A stretch of 64,000 nt of DNA, from contig JAHDPL010000011.1 of assembly GCA_018434355.1 (NCBI GenBank), positions 183,334 through 247,333 of the forward strand. Reading direction: 5' to 3'. A program made the translations under genes and the position numbers. Below, piece by piece: positions 15,723-24,788 of this stretch. The DNA is from Sporomusaceae bacterium (GTDB taxonomy: Bacteria > Bacillota > Negativicutes > UBA1444). Numbering within the stretch: position 1 is the stretch's first letter; every line of letters starts with the position of its first letter. The notes under the pieces are model-generated. The model was not told the DNA's origin, ran no database searches, and saw only the letters and a list, made by a program, of their open reading frames with translations.

Positions 15723-18671
15723 GTGTTGACGCAGGTCGATTATTTCGACGAGGCCCCGGTGGGTTATTTGACGGTTGATGCGGCAGGTGTGATTCGTGAA
15801 GTGAATCGCACCTTTTGCCAATGGCTGGGATTGACCCCGAGGGAAGTCAAAGGCCGCTTGTTGCCATCCTGCCTCGATCCGCGAGACAGGAGAAAATTCG
15901 GTCATTTTTGGCATGACTTGGCGATTCGCCTGCAGGGATCGGTTTCGCTTCGGTTGTTGACGCAACAAAAATCCATCATTTGGGTGCGCTTGGATTTTTC
16001 CGTGCTGGCAGAAGATGCCGGCACGGTTTTGTTTCATGGAGTTGCCAGCGATATTTCCCGGCAAGTCGGCTTGGAAGAGGTATTGCGTGAGAGGATCAAG
16101 GAACTGGCATGTCTTTACAAACTGTCGGATTTGCTAGGAGATCCTGATGTAGGGCTTGAAGTCGCACTGACCCAATCGATGCAGCTGATTCCCGCGGCTT
16201 TCCGCTTTGTCGAACGTACCCGTGCGGTTGTCGAAATCGCCGGCGCCCTCTATCCGAAGGATGCGGAGCAATTTTCCGGACCGATGCTTGAGCAGGGGAT
16301 TGTTGTATCGGGTCAGCGGGCGGGTCGCATCAAGGTTGGCGTTGATTTGTGCGGTTTAGAAATTTCAGAACCTGTTTTTTTGCCGGAAGAGCAGGAGCTG
16401 TTACAGGCGATTGCTGCGCAAATCAGCCGCAAGGTCGAGCGTACGCGGGCCCTGGAGGAAAAAACCGAAAGCGACCGGTTGCTCAGCTTGGCCCAGGTGG
16501 TGGCACGGGTCGGTTATTATTCGATGGACCTGCAAAATGGTCGATGGACCGGCTCGCCTGTGCTGGAATCGATTTTTGGCATCGATGAGCGGTTTGAACG
16601 AACTGTGGAAAGCTGGCAGCGGCAAATTGCCCATGAAGATCGCGACTGGCTGACACAACGACTGCAAACGGTGATTCAGCAAGGACTGCGCTGGGATGTC
16701 GAGTACCGTTGGATTCGTCCGTCCGATGGACAGGTGCGCTGGCTATCGGGCAAAGGCGAGTTTGACTACGATGCGGACGGAAAACCAATTCGCCTGAGCG
16801 GCTTCGTGCAGGATATCACCGAACGGAAGCAAGCGGAACAGGAGTTGCGGATTCGTGAAGCGACGCTTTCGCAAACCCAGTCGATTGCGCATGTCGGTTC
16901 CTGGCGACTGGACATGGTGAGTGGCAAGCTGACCTGGTCGGATGAAGTCTACCGGATCTTCGGTTTGCAGCCGCAACAGTTCGAGGCGACTTACACTGCC
17001 TTTATCGACGCCGTGCATCCCGAAGACCGAGAGGAAGTGGACAAGGCATTTCGCGAATCGCTAACAAACCCGCAGGAGTTTTATGAAATGGAACACCGCA
17101 TCGTTCGCCGGCATAGCGGTGAGATTCGTTATGTTCTGGAGCGGGGAGAGCATCAGCGTAATGCTGCGGGAGATATCGTCGCGACCATCGGGATGGTGCA
17201 GGATATCACCGACTACAAAAAGATGCTGGTTGTTCTGCAGCAGGCTAAAGAGGCGGCGGAAGAGTCGAGCCGGCTCAAGGGCGCTTTTGTGGCCAATGTT
17301 TCGCATGAAATCCGCACCCCGATGAACGCGATTCTTGGTTTTACTGAAATGATGCTGCGGGAACCCGACTTGCCGCAGCGGCACCGGCAGTATCTGCAAA
17401 CCATCGTCAAAAGCGGCGAACATTTGCTGGAATTGATCAATGATGTGCTGGAGATTTCCAAGATCGAGTCCGGTCGGGTAAGCTTGCAGGAAACGGATTT
17501 TAGCCTGCAGCAGATGCTGGAGGACCTGCTCGCGATGTTCCAGCCCAAGGCTGCAAGCAAGGGGCTGAAACTGACCATCGTCAGAGCGGCGGAAACTCCG
17601 GACGCGGTGATCGCAGACCGGCAGAAACTCAGTCAGATTTTGATCAACCTGATTGACAACGCCATCAAGTTCACGGAACAGGGTGAGGTGTCGGTGCATT
17701 TCCAATCCTGTCACGAAACAGCAGGGCGAGGCGATATACGGTTGCGGGTGGAAGTAAGGGACGATGGGCCGGGTATTTCCGAAAAAGAACAGGCCGGGTT
17801 GTTCCAGCTGTTCTCGCAAACCAGTCTCGGCGCCGCCCGGGGCGGAACCGGCCTGGGGCTTGCGATCAGCCGCAATTTTGCCCGCCTGATGGGCGGCGAT
17901 ATTACCGTCCGAAGCCGACCGAGAACGGGAAGCGTCTTTTTTCTTGACGTGCCAGCCCGAACCGGACAATCTGAATATCGCGAAATTGCAGACGGTGCGA
18001 AGATCCTGAGGCTGGAAACCGATCAGAAAAAATACCGCATCCTTGTGGTTGACGATGAGCCAATGAATCGAGAAGTGATGGCCGGCATTCTTTTGCAAGC
18101 CGGATTCGAATTCAAGCCGGCCGGCGATGGCATGGCCGCGTTGCAGTTGTTTGAAGAATGGCTTCCCGACCTGATTTTGATGGATATTCGGATGCCGGGA
18201 ATCGATGGGTACGAGACGACGCGTAGTTTAAGGACGCTTGCGATGGGCGTGAATGTGCCGATCATCGGCGTGTCGGCCAGCGTATTCGAACAAGACCGGC
18301 AGCAAGCGATTGAAGCAGGCATGGATGATTTTATCAGCAAACCGTTCAAAGCGCAGGAGCTATTGCTGCGAATCGGCGTGCTCCTGAATGTCCGTTATTT
18401 ATATGAGCAAGATTTCGGTTCAGACTCGCTAGTCGGAAAAGGAAGTTCGGCAAAAGCCAATTTGATCAGTTCGGCGCTTGCCAAGATTCCGCCTGAACTG
18501 TTGCAGAGATTGCGTGAAAGCGCTGAAAATGCCGATTATTTTCTGTTGATGGCGTTAATCGAACAGGTGCGGGACTATTCATCACCGGTGGCTGAAGAAT
18601 TGCGAAACTTGGTTCAAAGTTACAATTATGATGCCTGTATCGATTTGTTGGCGCAGTGCAATGAAGCGTAA
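15723..18671 (+). CDS. PAS-rich hybrid sensor histidine kinase with receiver domain
   Basis: The 982-residue soluble protein has a PAS domain (about 5-115), a degenerate GAF-like region (about 120-235), two PAS/PAC units (about 250-365 and 375-500, each ending in a QDIT motif), a HisKA domain with H-box SHEIRTPMNA (His near 528), a HATPase domain (NLIDNAIKFTE, DDGPGIS, GGTGLGLAIS) and a receiver (VVDDEPMNRE; phospho-Asp in LMDIRMPG near 821). About 110 residues follow the receiver and include a helical tail. No membrane segment is present, so it senses cytoplasmic cues. GTG 15723 is taken as start. It sits between a STAS gene and a PucR-type regulator in the same direction. Confidence 0.92.
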   Translation: MLTQVDYFDEAPVGYLTVDAAGVIREVNRTFCQWLGLTPREVKGRLLPSCLDPRDRRKFGHFWHDLAIRLQGSVSLRLLTQQKSIIWVRLDFSVLAEDAGTVLFHGVASDISRQVGLEEVLRERIKELACLYKLSDLLGDPDVGLEVALTQSMQLIPAAFRFVERTRAVVEIAGALYPKDAEQFSGPMLEQGIVVSGQRAGRIKVGVDLCGLEISEPVFLPEEQELLQAIAAQISRKVERTRALEEKTESDRLLSLAQVVARVGYYSMDLQNGRWTGSPVLESIFGIDERFERTVESWQRQIAHEDRDWLTQRLQTVIQQGLRWDVEYRWIRPSDGQVRWLSGKGEFDYDADGKPIRLSGFVQDITERKQAEQELRIREATLSQTQSIAHVGSWRLDMVSGKLTWSDEVYRIFGLQPQQFEATYTAFIDAVHPEDREEVDKAFRESLTNPQEFYEMEHRIVRRHSGEIRYVLERGEHQRNAAGDIVATIGMVQDITDYKKMLVVLQQAKEAAEESSRLKGAFVANVSHEIRTPMNAILGFTEMMLREPDLPQRHRQYLQTIVKSGEHLLELINDVLEISKIESGRVSLQETDFSLQQMLEDLLAMFQPKAASKGLKLTIVRAAETPDAVIADRQKLSQILINLIDNAIKFTEQGEVSVHFQSCHETAGRGDIRLRVEVRDDGPGISEKEQAGLFQLFSQTSLGAARGGTGLGLAISRNFARLMGGDITVRSRPRTGSVFFLDVPARTGQSEYREIADGAKILRLETDQKKYRILVVDDEPMNREVMAGILLQAGFEFKPAGDGMAALQLFEEWLPDLILMDIRMPGIDGYETTRSLRTLAMGVNVPIIGVSASVFEQDRQQAIEAGMDDFISKPFKAQELLLRIGVLLNVRYLYEQDFGSDSLVGKGSSAKANLISSALAKIPPELLQRLRESAENADYFLLMALIEQVRDYSSPVAEELRNLVQSYNYDACIDLLAQCNEA

Positions 18672-18719
18672 ACGGAAGCCGACGGCAGGTAGCCGGCGCC
18701 GCGGGAGGTCAGGTGATCT

Positions 18720-20681
18720 ATGACAGGAAAGTCAATAAGCCCTTTGCCTAATGTCATTAAGTTCGATCCGGAGCAAATTCCGCTCGGGTTTGTCGCGCTC
18801 GATCTTCAGGGCCGGATTCTGGCGGCAAATCGTTTGCTGGCAACCTTGTTGGCGACGGACCAGAGTGAATTGCCTGGTCGGTTGTTTGCCGAACATGTCA
18901 TTGCGGCCGATCGCCCACTGCTGCAAAAACACTTTGAAGAGCTGTTGGCCGGCAATAACATCACTTGTCGATTGCGAGTCGCCAATTTGGCGGGGACCTG
19001 CGTCTGGGTCCGCCTGGAATCGGTTTTATTGAAGGCAGCCATCCATACCGCTGTGATTGATATTGCTGATCAGAAGGCTACGGAACAACAACTGGCTGAA
19101 AAGGAAAGCCGCCTGCGCACGGTGGTGGAAACGATTCCAGACCTGGTCTGGATGAAAGATCCTCAAGGCGTTTATCTTGGCTGCAATAAAATGTTTGAAC
19201 GTTTCTTTGGCGCCGAAGCAAAGGAAATCATCGGCAAGACCGACTTCGATTTTGTTGACAGGGAAATGGCGGACTTTTTTCGCGAACATGACCGCAAAGC
19301 GATAGCGGCAGGCAAGCCGTCGATGAATGAAGAATCCTTGGTTTTTGCCACAGATGGCAAGCGGGCGATTTTTGAAACAATCAAAACGCCGGTCTTAGAC
19401 CAGCAAGGAAATCTGATCGGCGTACTGGGGATCGCACGTGACATCACCGAACGAAAACGGATGGAGGCGGCCTTGCAGCAGAGCGAGGCGAAATTTCGCC
19501 ACTTGGTTCAGGCGTTGCCGCTGCCGCTGACGATCGTTCATAAGGCTGGCAGACAAGAATACATCAACGATCGATTCATTCAAGTCTTCGGTTATGATTA
19601 TGCAGATATTCCCACGTTGTCCGACTGGTGGCGATTGGCTTACCCGGACCCGTCCTATCGCCAGGAGGCGGTCCAACGATGGAACAAGGCTGTGACGAAA
19701 GCCATAGACACAGGAAAAGACATCGAACCGGAAGAATACTTGATTACCTGCAAAAATCAAATGGTGCGCCCGGTTGTCGTTTCCGGGGTGGTACTTGGCG
19801 AACTGATCTTATCGACTTTCATCGACATTTCCGAACGGCGCCGGCATGAAAAACTGATGAAAGCTTCCTTTGAACGGCGAAGAACCAATGAGCTGATGAA
19901 CGAACTGGTCCGGGCGGACAATCCCTCCCGGCAGATTGTTTTTGACAGTGCCCGGCTGATGGGCGAGCATTACATGTCGCCGTACAGTTGCTGCCTGTTT
20001 GTGATCGAAGAATACCAAGCCCACGATAATGCCTATTGGCAACATCATCCGACCGAATACCACCTGGTGCAGGATGCGGTTTTTTCGGCGCTCGAGGCGG
20101 AGGGGCGCATCGTATGGGAAACTGCCGATGGCATAGGAGTGGTGGTTTTTGAACCGGCACCGGAAGGGTTGTCGCTGGACAAACAGCGAAAGCTGTCGGA
20201 ACAGCTGCTAAATGAGTTGACCGAACATTGCCCGGGGCTGAAATTGACTGTTGGGATTGCGGACCCGGCCTGCAATATCGCGGAGTTGCCTGCGCATTAT
20301 CGGCAGGCGCTGACGGCGGTGCAGTGCGGCAAGAAGATCTGGCCGCAACAGCGCATTTATCTTTACGGAGAGCTTGGTGTGTATCAGCTCTTGTCCGGGT
20401 TCAATGATCTGCGCCAGCGAGATGCTTATATCGAACGTATGCTGGGAAAATTATTGCAGTATGATAATAAACGCAAAGGCGAGATGTTTTTGGAGACGCT
20501 GGAAATAATACTGAGCGTCGAGAATATGAAGCAGGGCGCCGAGCAATTGGCAATCCATTATCAAACGCTGCTTTTCCGCAAGCAACGACTGGAAAAGATT
20601 CTCGGAGCATCTCTTGACGACTTTGCGGTAAAGATGTCTTTGCTGACCGCCCTGCATATGTTGAAACTGCGCGGAAAATAA
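18720..20681 (+). CDS. PAS-containing PucR/CdaR-type transcriptional regulator
   Basis: The 653-residue protein has three PAS units (about 15-120, 130-245 with the PAC end ARDITERKRM, and 250-375 ending in IDISERRR), then a CdaR/PucR-like GGDEF-related region (about 400-560, including LKLTVGIADPACNIAELPAHYRQAL) and a C-terminal PucR-type helix-turn-helix (about 585-650). PucR/CdaR proteins usually activate catabolic genes in response to a metabolite. GGGAGGTCAGGTG precedes the ATG. It follows the hybrid kinase by 48 bases and is closed by a 21-bp perfect terminator stem. Confidence 0.85.
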   Translation: MTGKSISPLPNVIKFDPEQIPLGFVALDLQGRILAANRLLATLLATDQSELPGRLFAEHVIAADRPLLQKHFEELLAGNNITCRLRVANLAGTCVWVRLESVLLKAAIHTAVIDIADQKATEQQLAEKESRLRTVVETIPDLVWMKDPQGVYLGCNKMFERFFGAEAKEIIGKTDFDFVDREMADFFREHDRKAIAAGKPSMNEESLVFATDGKRAIFETIKTPVLDQQGNLIGVLGIARDITERKRMEAALQQSEAKFRHLVQALPLPLTIVHKAGRQEYINDRFIQVFGYDYADIPTLSDWWRLAYPDPSYRQEAVQRWNKAVTKAIDTGKDIEPEEYLITCKNQMVRPVVVSGVVLGELILSTFIDISERRRHEKLMKASFERRRTNELMNELVRADNPSRQIVFDSARLMGEHYMSPYSCCLFVIEEYQAHDNAYWQHHPTEYHLVQDAVFSALEAEGRIVWETADGIGVVVFEPAPEGLSLDKQRKLSEQLLNELTEHCPGLKLTVGIADPACNIAELPAHYRQALTAVQCGKKIWPQQRIYLYGELGVYQLLSGFNDLRQRDAYIERMLGKLLQYDNKRKGEMFLETLEIILSVENMKQGAEQLAIHYQTLLFRKQRLEKILGASLDDFAVKMSLLTALHMLKLRGK

Positions 20682-20696
20682 TTTATCAAAAGAAAT

Positions 20697-20741
20697 AAAC
20701 CGCAGGGGAATTATAAAATGTTTATAATTCCCCTGCGGTTT
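20697..20741 (+). terminator. Strong intrinsic terminator
   Basis: A 21-bp perfect stem (20697-20717 with 20721-20741) with a three-base ATG loop, ending in a short T-run. It separates the PucR-type regulator from the STAS/chemoreceptor pair. The AAA start also gives some T-run on the opposite strand. Confidence 0.9.
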
Positions 20742-20861
20742 TGTCATGCAAACTTGGATTTATATGCGAATGGATATCAACTGAAGAATTGTGTATGATA
20801 TAACAAAATTGCTGAATGAATTTACGAAATATGAACCGAGAAAGAAAGGCGGTGGTAAACC

Positions 20862-21152
20862 ATGACTGCAAATGCGTTGCAGCAAGAGATCGTTCTGAGC
20901 GGACCGCTATACCGCAACGAAATCAACGCACTGCGAGTCGGGTTGACGCGCTGCCTGGACGAAGGGGAGAAACTGCTGGCCCTGGATTTTTCCCAGGTCG
21001 AGTATATCGACTGCGCCGGGCTGGGTCAGTTGGTGTATCTGCATCAACAGGCGCAGCGAAGCGGCGCCCGCCTGGTGCTGAAAGGCGTCACAGGCAGGAT
21101 TCGTTATCTGTTTGACCGGACTCGCCTGGATCAAGTGCTGGCGATTCTATGA
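20862..21152 (+). CDS. STAS-domain protein lacking the phosphorylatable serine
   Basis: The 96-residue protein is a single STAS domain with the conserved loop [19 protein letters not shown] (about 46-64). The residue aligned with the phosphorylated serine of SpoIIAA is cysteine here, whereas the paralogue at 15404 has serine, so regulation by serine phosphorylation at that site is not possible. ATG 20862 follows AAAGGCGGTGG. Its stop lies 28 bases before the chemoreceptor start, suggesting joint expression and a possible physical link with chemotaxis signalling. Confidence 0.88.
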   Translation: MTANALQQEIVLSGPLYRNEINALRVGLTRCLDEGEKLLALDFSQVEYIDCAGLGQLVYLHQQAQRSGARLVLKGVTGRIRYLFDRTRLDQVLAIL

Positions 21153-21180
21153 AGCAAATGAAATGGACGGAGGATTTACA

Positions 21181-22905
21181 ATGCGACTGAATGTAGGCGC
21201 AAAAATCGGCGGCGGCTTTGGCCTGATTATATTGCTGATATTGCTGATGGTCGGATACTCCTATGTATCGCTGCGCGAGGCGAAGAACAGTCTGGTGCAG
21301 ATCCAGCAGGCGAATGAGCGGATGGCTTTGGCTGACGAAACAATCATCGTCTACAAGGATGCAATCTCGATGATTCGCAACTATGTGGCATACGGTGATG
21401 AAAGTCTGGTCGCCAAAGTGCCGGAAAGCCTGGAGAAAATCCTGGCAACCGAAAAGAAGCTGCTGGAAACCGCCCGACCGGACAAAAAAGCCATGGTACA
21501 GGGTGTGATTGCCGATACGACTCGCTATCGGGACATCGTGGTCAATGAATTCATGCCGGCGGCGGTTGCCTATAATCAAGCGGTACGGTCCGGCAATTAT
21601 GCCTTGGCGGTTCAAGCCAAAGCCCGTTTGAACGAAGTAGCGAAAGTCGCGGCGCCGATTGCACAGAAAGTGGAAATCACGTTGCAAGAAGCAGCGGAAG
21701 CCAACAGCAAGGTTGCCACAGACAACATCAAGGCGAGCATCGCCGACGCAGACAGTGTGATTCGTCTCTCCAGCATTCTTGGTTCGGGCGCGCTGATACT
21801 CGGCATCATCATTGCAGTATTGTTGACCAATATGGTGCGGCGACCGATTCTCCAGCTGTCGACCAGGGCTGATGAGTACGCCAATGGAGATTTACGCAAC
21901 CAAATCAGCTTCCGATCCAATGATGAACTGGGTGATTTGGCAAACTCACTGCGCAGGATGAATGAGAACTTCTGCGCCATGGTCCGCAATATCACGGCAT
22001 CTTCCGAGCAGGTTGCGGCTTCTTCCGAAGAACTGACCGCCGGCGCACAACAGTCGGCAGAAGCCTCCGCCAACATCGCCGCCTCGATTGGCGAAGTGGC
22101 CAAAGGCAGTGAAAAACAGGTCGCTGCGGTCAATGAAACGTCTGCAGTTGTGCAGCAGATTTCGGCCACAATGCAGGAGGTTTCGGCAACAGCCGCTGAA
22201 ATGGCGACAATGTCGGAACAAACCGCTGCTGCTGCGGTTGAGGGAAAAACCTCAGTTGACCGGGCAGTGAATCAGATGCGGGCAGTAAGCGGCGGCGCCA
22301 AACAGGCGCAGCTTGCCGCCGAAGGGTTGAAAGCAAGTTCGGCCCAGATTGGTGAGATTGTCGGGCTGATTTCGACGATTGCCGGCCAAACCAACCTGCT
22401 TGCGCTCAATGCGGCGATCGAAGCGGCCAGAGCCGGCGAACAGGGGCGAGGCTTCGCCGTGGTAGCCGAAGAGGTCCGCAAACTGGCTGAACAGTCGGAA
22501 GCGGCGGCGCAGCAGATCAAGGAGCTGGTCGGCAGCAACCATGACAGTATCGGCAGTGTGGTCGGCGCAATCGATGCAGCGATCAGCGATATCAGTGAAG
22601 GCGTCTCGTTGGTTAACGTAGCCGGCGAAAACTTTGGCGCGATCAGTGAACAGGTCCGTCGGGTGACCGAGCAGGTCCGGATCATTGCCAAAGCGATCAA
22701 TGAAGCGGCAATCGGCAGCCAACGCATCGTCACATCAATCAGGGATGTCGAGAACCTCAGTCGCGATGCGGCGGCGGAAGCCCAGACCGTATCAGCGGCC
22801 ACCGAGGAACAATCGGCTTCGATGGAAGAAATCGCCGCAGCCAGTCAGACTTTGGCCAAGCTGGCGGTCGAACTGCAAGCGGCGGTAGCCAAGTTTCATA
22901 TTTAA
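21181..22905 (+). CDS. Methyl-accepting chemotaxis protein
   Basis: The 574-residue receptor has an N-terminal membrane segment (about 10-30), a mostly helical extracytoplasmic four-helix-bundle-type domain (about 31-195), a second membrane segment (about 197-217), a HAMP domain (about 218-270) and a cytoplasmic signalling hairpin whose tip includes [20 protein letters not shown], with flanking glutamine/glutamate-rich methylation helices. It would signal to CheA/CheW, none of which is in the window. GGAGG supports ATG 21181; a longer frame to 21112 overlaps the STAS gene and is not needed. Confidence 0.93.
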   Translation: MRLNVGAKIGGGFGLIILLILLMVGYSYVSLREAKNSLVQIQQANERMALADETIIVYKDAISMIRNYVAYGDESLVAKVPESLEKILATEKKLLETARPDKKAMVQGVIADTTRYRDIVVNEFMPAAVAYNQAVRSGNYALAVQAKARLNEVAKVAAPIAQKVEITLQEAAEANSKVATDNIKASIADADSVIRLSSILGSGALILGIIIAVLLTNMVRRPILQLSTRADEYANGDLRNQISFRSNDELGDLANSLRRMNENFCAMVRNITASSEQVAASSEELTAGAQQSAEASANIAASIGEVAKGSEKQVAAVNETSAVVQQISATMQEVSATAAEMATMSEQTAAAAVEGKTSVDRAVNQMRAVSGGAKQAQLAAEGLKASSAQIGEIVGLISTIAGQTNLLALNAAIEAARAGEQGRGFAVVAEEVRKLAEQSEAAAQQIKELVGSNHDSIGSVVGAIDAAISDISEGVSLVNVAGENFGAISEQVRRVTEQVRIIAKAINEAAIGSQRIVTSIRDVENLSRDAAAEAQTVSAATEEQSASMEEIAAASQTLAKLAVELQAAVAKFHI

Positions 22906-22937
22906 GCAAGCGGCGCCAGACAGTATCGCCATTTTCG

Positions 22938-22976
22938 CAACCGGACTGACTCAATCAGCCGGTTGTGTTTTTTTTG
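22938..22976 (+). terminator. Intrinsic terminator after the chemoreceptor
   Basis: CAACCGGACTGA pairs with TCAGCCGGTTG (one bulged A) across a CTCAA loop and is followed by a G and eight T. Confidence 0.85.
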
Positions 22977-23058
22977 CAGGAATCAACCGGTAAGGCGCAG
23001 AATTTTTATCCAGAGAGAATGTAGAAGCGTAAATACGATAAACACGGAGGAAACGGAC

Positions 23059-23922
23059 TTGAATCAACCGATTACTGAATTGATCCGTCAGCGCTTTTCC
23101 TGCCGCAGGCATCCGGTGCAGCCGATTGCCGCGGAAACACAACAGAAACTTCAGGAATTTCTCGACATCATCCAGACCGGTCCATTCGGTTCCCGGACCC
23201 GGTTGGCGCTGATTGCCGCCGGCGAACAGGATCGGCAGTCGCTCAAAGGCGTAGGGACTTATGGCTTCATAAAGAATCCCCAGGGTTATATCGTCGGCGC
23301 AATGAGCCCCGGCGACAGAAACCTGGAGGATTTTGGCTATCTGATGGAGTTTGCCATCTTGTTTGCGACCGATTTAGGGTTGGGGACATGTTGGTTGGGC
23401 GGCAGCTTTACCAAAAGCGGTTTCGCAAAAAAAATTGCAGTAACCGGGGCAGAATCGGTGCCTGCCGTTACGTCGGTCGGCTACATCGCCGACGACAGCA
23501 AAGCGGCGGATTGGATTCGTCGCCGAGCCGGCGGCGCGATGCGACTGCCGATGGAGAAACTGTTTTTTGACGGCGATTTTTCTCAGCCGCTTCAGCTAAC
23601 GGAACAAGGGCCGTATGAAACAATTTTGGAAATGGTGCGATGGGGGCCCTCCGCTTCGAACAAGCAACCTTGGCGTATCGTAAAACAAGATAATGCCTGG
23701 CATTTTTATCTGCAACGGACCCCCGGATATGGACAGGATGGCTGGCTCGGCAAGTTGCTTGGCGTGGCCGACGTGCAGCGGCTTGATATGGGAATCGCCA
23801 TGTGCCACTTTGAACTTTCGGCGATGGAACTAGGTCTAAGCGGAAAATGGTCGGTTGCGGAGCCGGCGCTGGAAAAACCGGATAAGCACACCGAATATAC
23901 GGTCAGTTGGCTTGCAGGCTGA
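23059..23922 (+). CDS. Nitroreductase family protein (double-length, TM1586-like)
   Basis: The 287-residue protein has the nitroreductase fold written as two related halves: an N-terminal IRQRFSCRRHP motif, a YLMEFAILFATDLGLGTCWLGGSF helix (about 94-117) and a C-terminal MVRWGPSASNKQPWRIVK motif (about 196-213), which would place FMN between them. Such proteins are FMN-dependent oxidoreductases of unknown natural substrate. TTG 23059 lies eight bases after CGGAGG and is preferred to an upstream frame at 22963 that overlaps the terminator. The last 20 bases overlap the convergent amidotransferase gene. Confidence 0.82.
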   Translation: MNQPITELIRQRFSCRRHPVQPIAAETQQKLQEFLDIIQTGPFGSRTRLALIAAGEQDRQSLKGVGTYGFIKNPQGYIVGAMSPGDRNLEDFGYLMEFAILFATDLGLGTCWLGGSFTKSGFAKKIAVTGAESVPAVTSVGYIADDSKAADWIRRRAGGAMRLPMEKLFFDGDFSQPLQLTEQGPYETILEMVRWGPSASNKQPWRIVKQDNAWHFYLQRTPGYGQDGWLGKLLGVADVQRLDMGIAMCHFELSAMELGLSGKWSVAEPALEKPDKHTEYTVSWLAG

Positions 23923-24628
23923 TTTGGCATAAAGCAAAAAAACGCTGTAACAACAGGCGGCCAAAAGGATGTTCCCGCACCGAGGCTTCTATGGCGGCAA
24001 AGTCCAGTCCGGCCTGTTCCAGCTCGCTGCGCTGTTCCCGGACGTAGATTTGTTCGATGGTTGCGTCGAACTCGGGATGGAATTGCACGCCCCACTGGTT
24101 GCCGTTCAGGACGAAAGCGTGATGCGGCTCAAACTCGTTAAAAGCCAGTAACCGGGCTTGCGGCGGCAATTGCAAGACGGTCTGGGCATGCGTGACATGG
24201 CCGGGGAATTGCAGCGGCATGACGCCAAGCAGCGGATCCAGGCGGCCATCAGCGGTCAGCTCGATTTCTACAGTACCGATTTCTTCGCCCCGTGGATGGT
24301 AGCCGACCGTGCCGCCCCAAGCATGGGCGAGCAACTGATGCCCGTAACAGATGCCAAGCACGGGAACTGTATCGGCGGGAATGGTTCGTAGCCAGTCGGC
24401 GGTAAATTCACTCCAAGGTTCCCGGTCCGTTACCATAGCATGCGAACCGGTAATGATGACGCCGCTGACTGCAGTGTAGTCCGGTAGCCATAGTCTGTCC
24501 ACGACCGGAGCTACCAGCACCTCAGCGACATCAGGCAGCTGGGCGCGGATAAAATCGTCAAAATCGCCCAAATTGGCTTTATACGCCGGAAATGTCGAAC
24601 CGGTTTTGATAATCAGCAAAGGTTTCAT
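23903..24628 (-). CDS. Class I glutamine amidotransferase-like protein
   Basis: The 241-residue protein resembles stand-alone GMP-synthase-type glutamine amidotransferases. The catalytic cysteine is in GICYGHQLLAHAWGG (about 94-108) and the histidine-glutamate pair in WGVQFHPEFD near 185-194; a GVIITGSHAMV oxyanion-side loop is near 57-67. Members include gamma-glutamyl hydrolases acting on small amides and regulatory amidotransferases. ATG 24628 follows GGAGGG with seven bases between. It is divergent from the PRPP synthetase paralogue and has a terminator-like hairpin in its leader. Confidence 0.82.
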   Translation of the reverse strand: MKPLLIIKTGSTFPAYKANLGDFDDFIRAQLPDVAEVLVAPVVDRLWLPDYTAVSGVIITGSHAMVTDREPWSEFTADWLRTIPADTVPVLGICYGHQLLAHAWGGTVGYHPRGEEIGTVEIELTADGRLDPLLGVMPLQFPGHVTHAQTVLQLPPQARLLAFNEFEPHHAFVLNGNQWGVQFHPEFDATIEQIYVREQRSELEQAGLDFAAIEASVREHPFGRLLLQRFFALCQISLQAN

Positions 24629-24671
24629 GGCCATCCCTCCGAATATAGGATTTTTCAGTTTTCCCGCCAAT

Positions 24672-24705
24672 AAAAAGCGCTCAAAAACATTTCTGCTTTT
24701 GAGCG
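24672..24705 (-). terminator. Terminator-like hairpin (possible attenuator) in the amidotransferase leader
   Basis: On the minus strand CGCTCAAAA pairs perfectly with TTTTGAGCG over a ten-base loop and is followed by C and five T. It lies about 45 bases before the amidotransferase start, downstream of any promoter in the divergent region, so it could control read-through by attenuation. No competing antiterminator was identified. Confidence 0.5.
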
Positions 24706-24788
24706 GCGTTGCTCCTTTAACAAGTGTAGCATGATTTGTGTTGAATAAAAAGACTGAAATCGCAAAACCACAGCAAGGAGGCAGCGCA

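Noticed and set aside
17061..18098. 345-codon minus-strand frame inside the hybrid kinase
   Set aside because: Shadow of the coding strand; the plus frame has intact HisKA and HATPase motifs.
22130..22520. Repeats of alanine- and glutamine-rich codons in the chemoreceptor
   Set aside because: They are the heptads of the normal methylation helices, not a separate repeat element.
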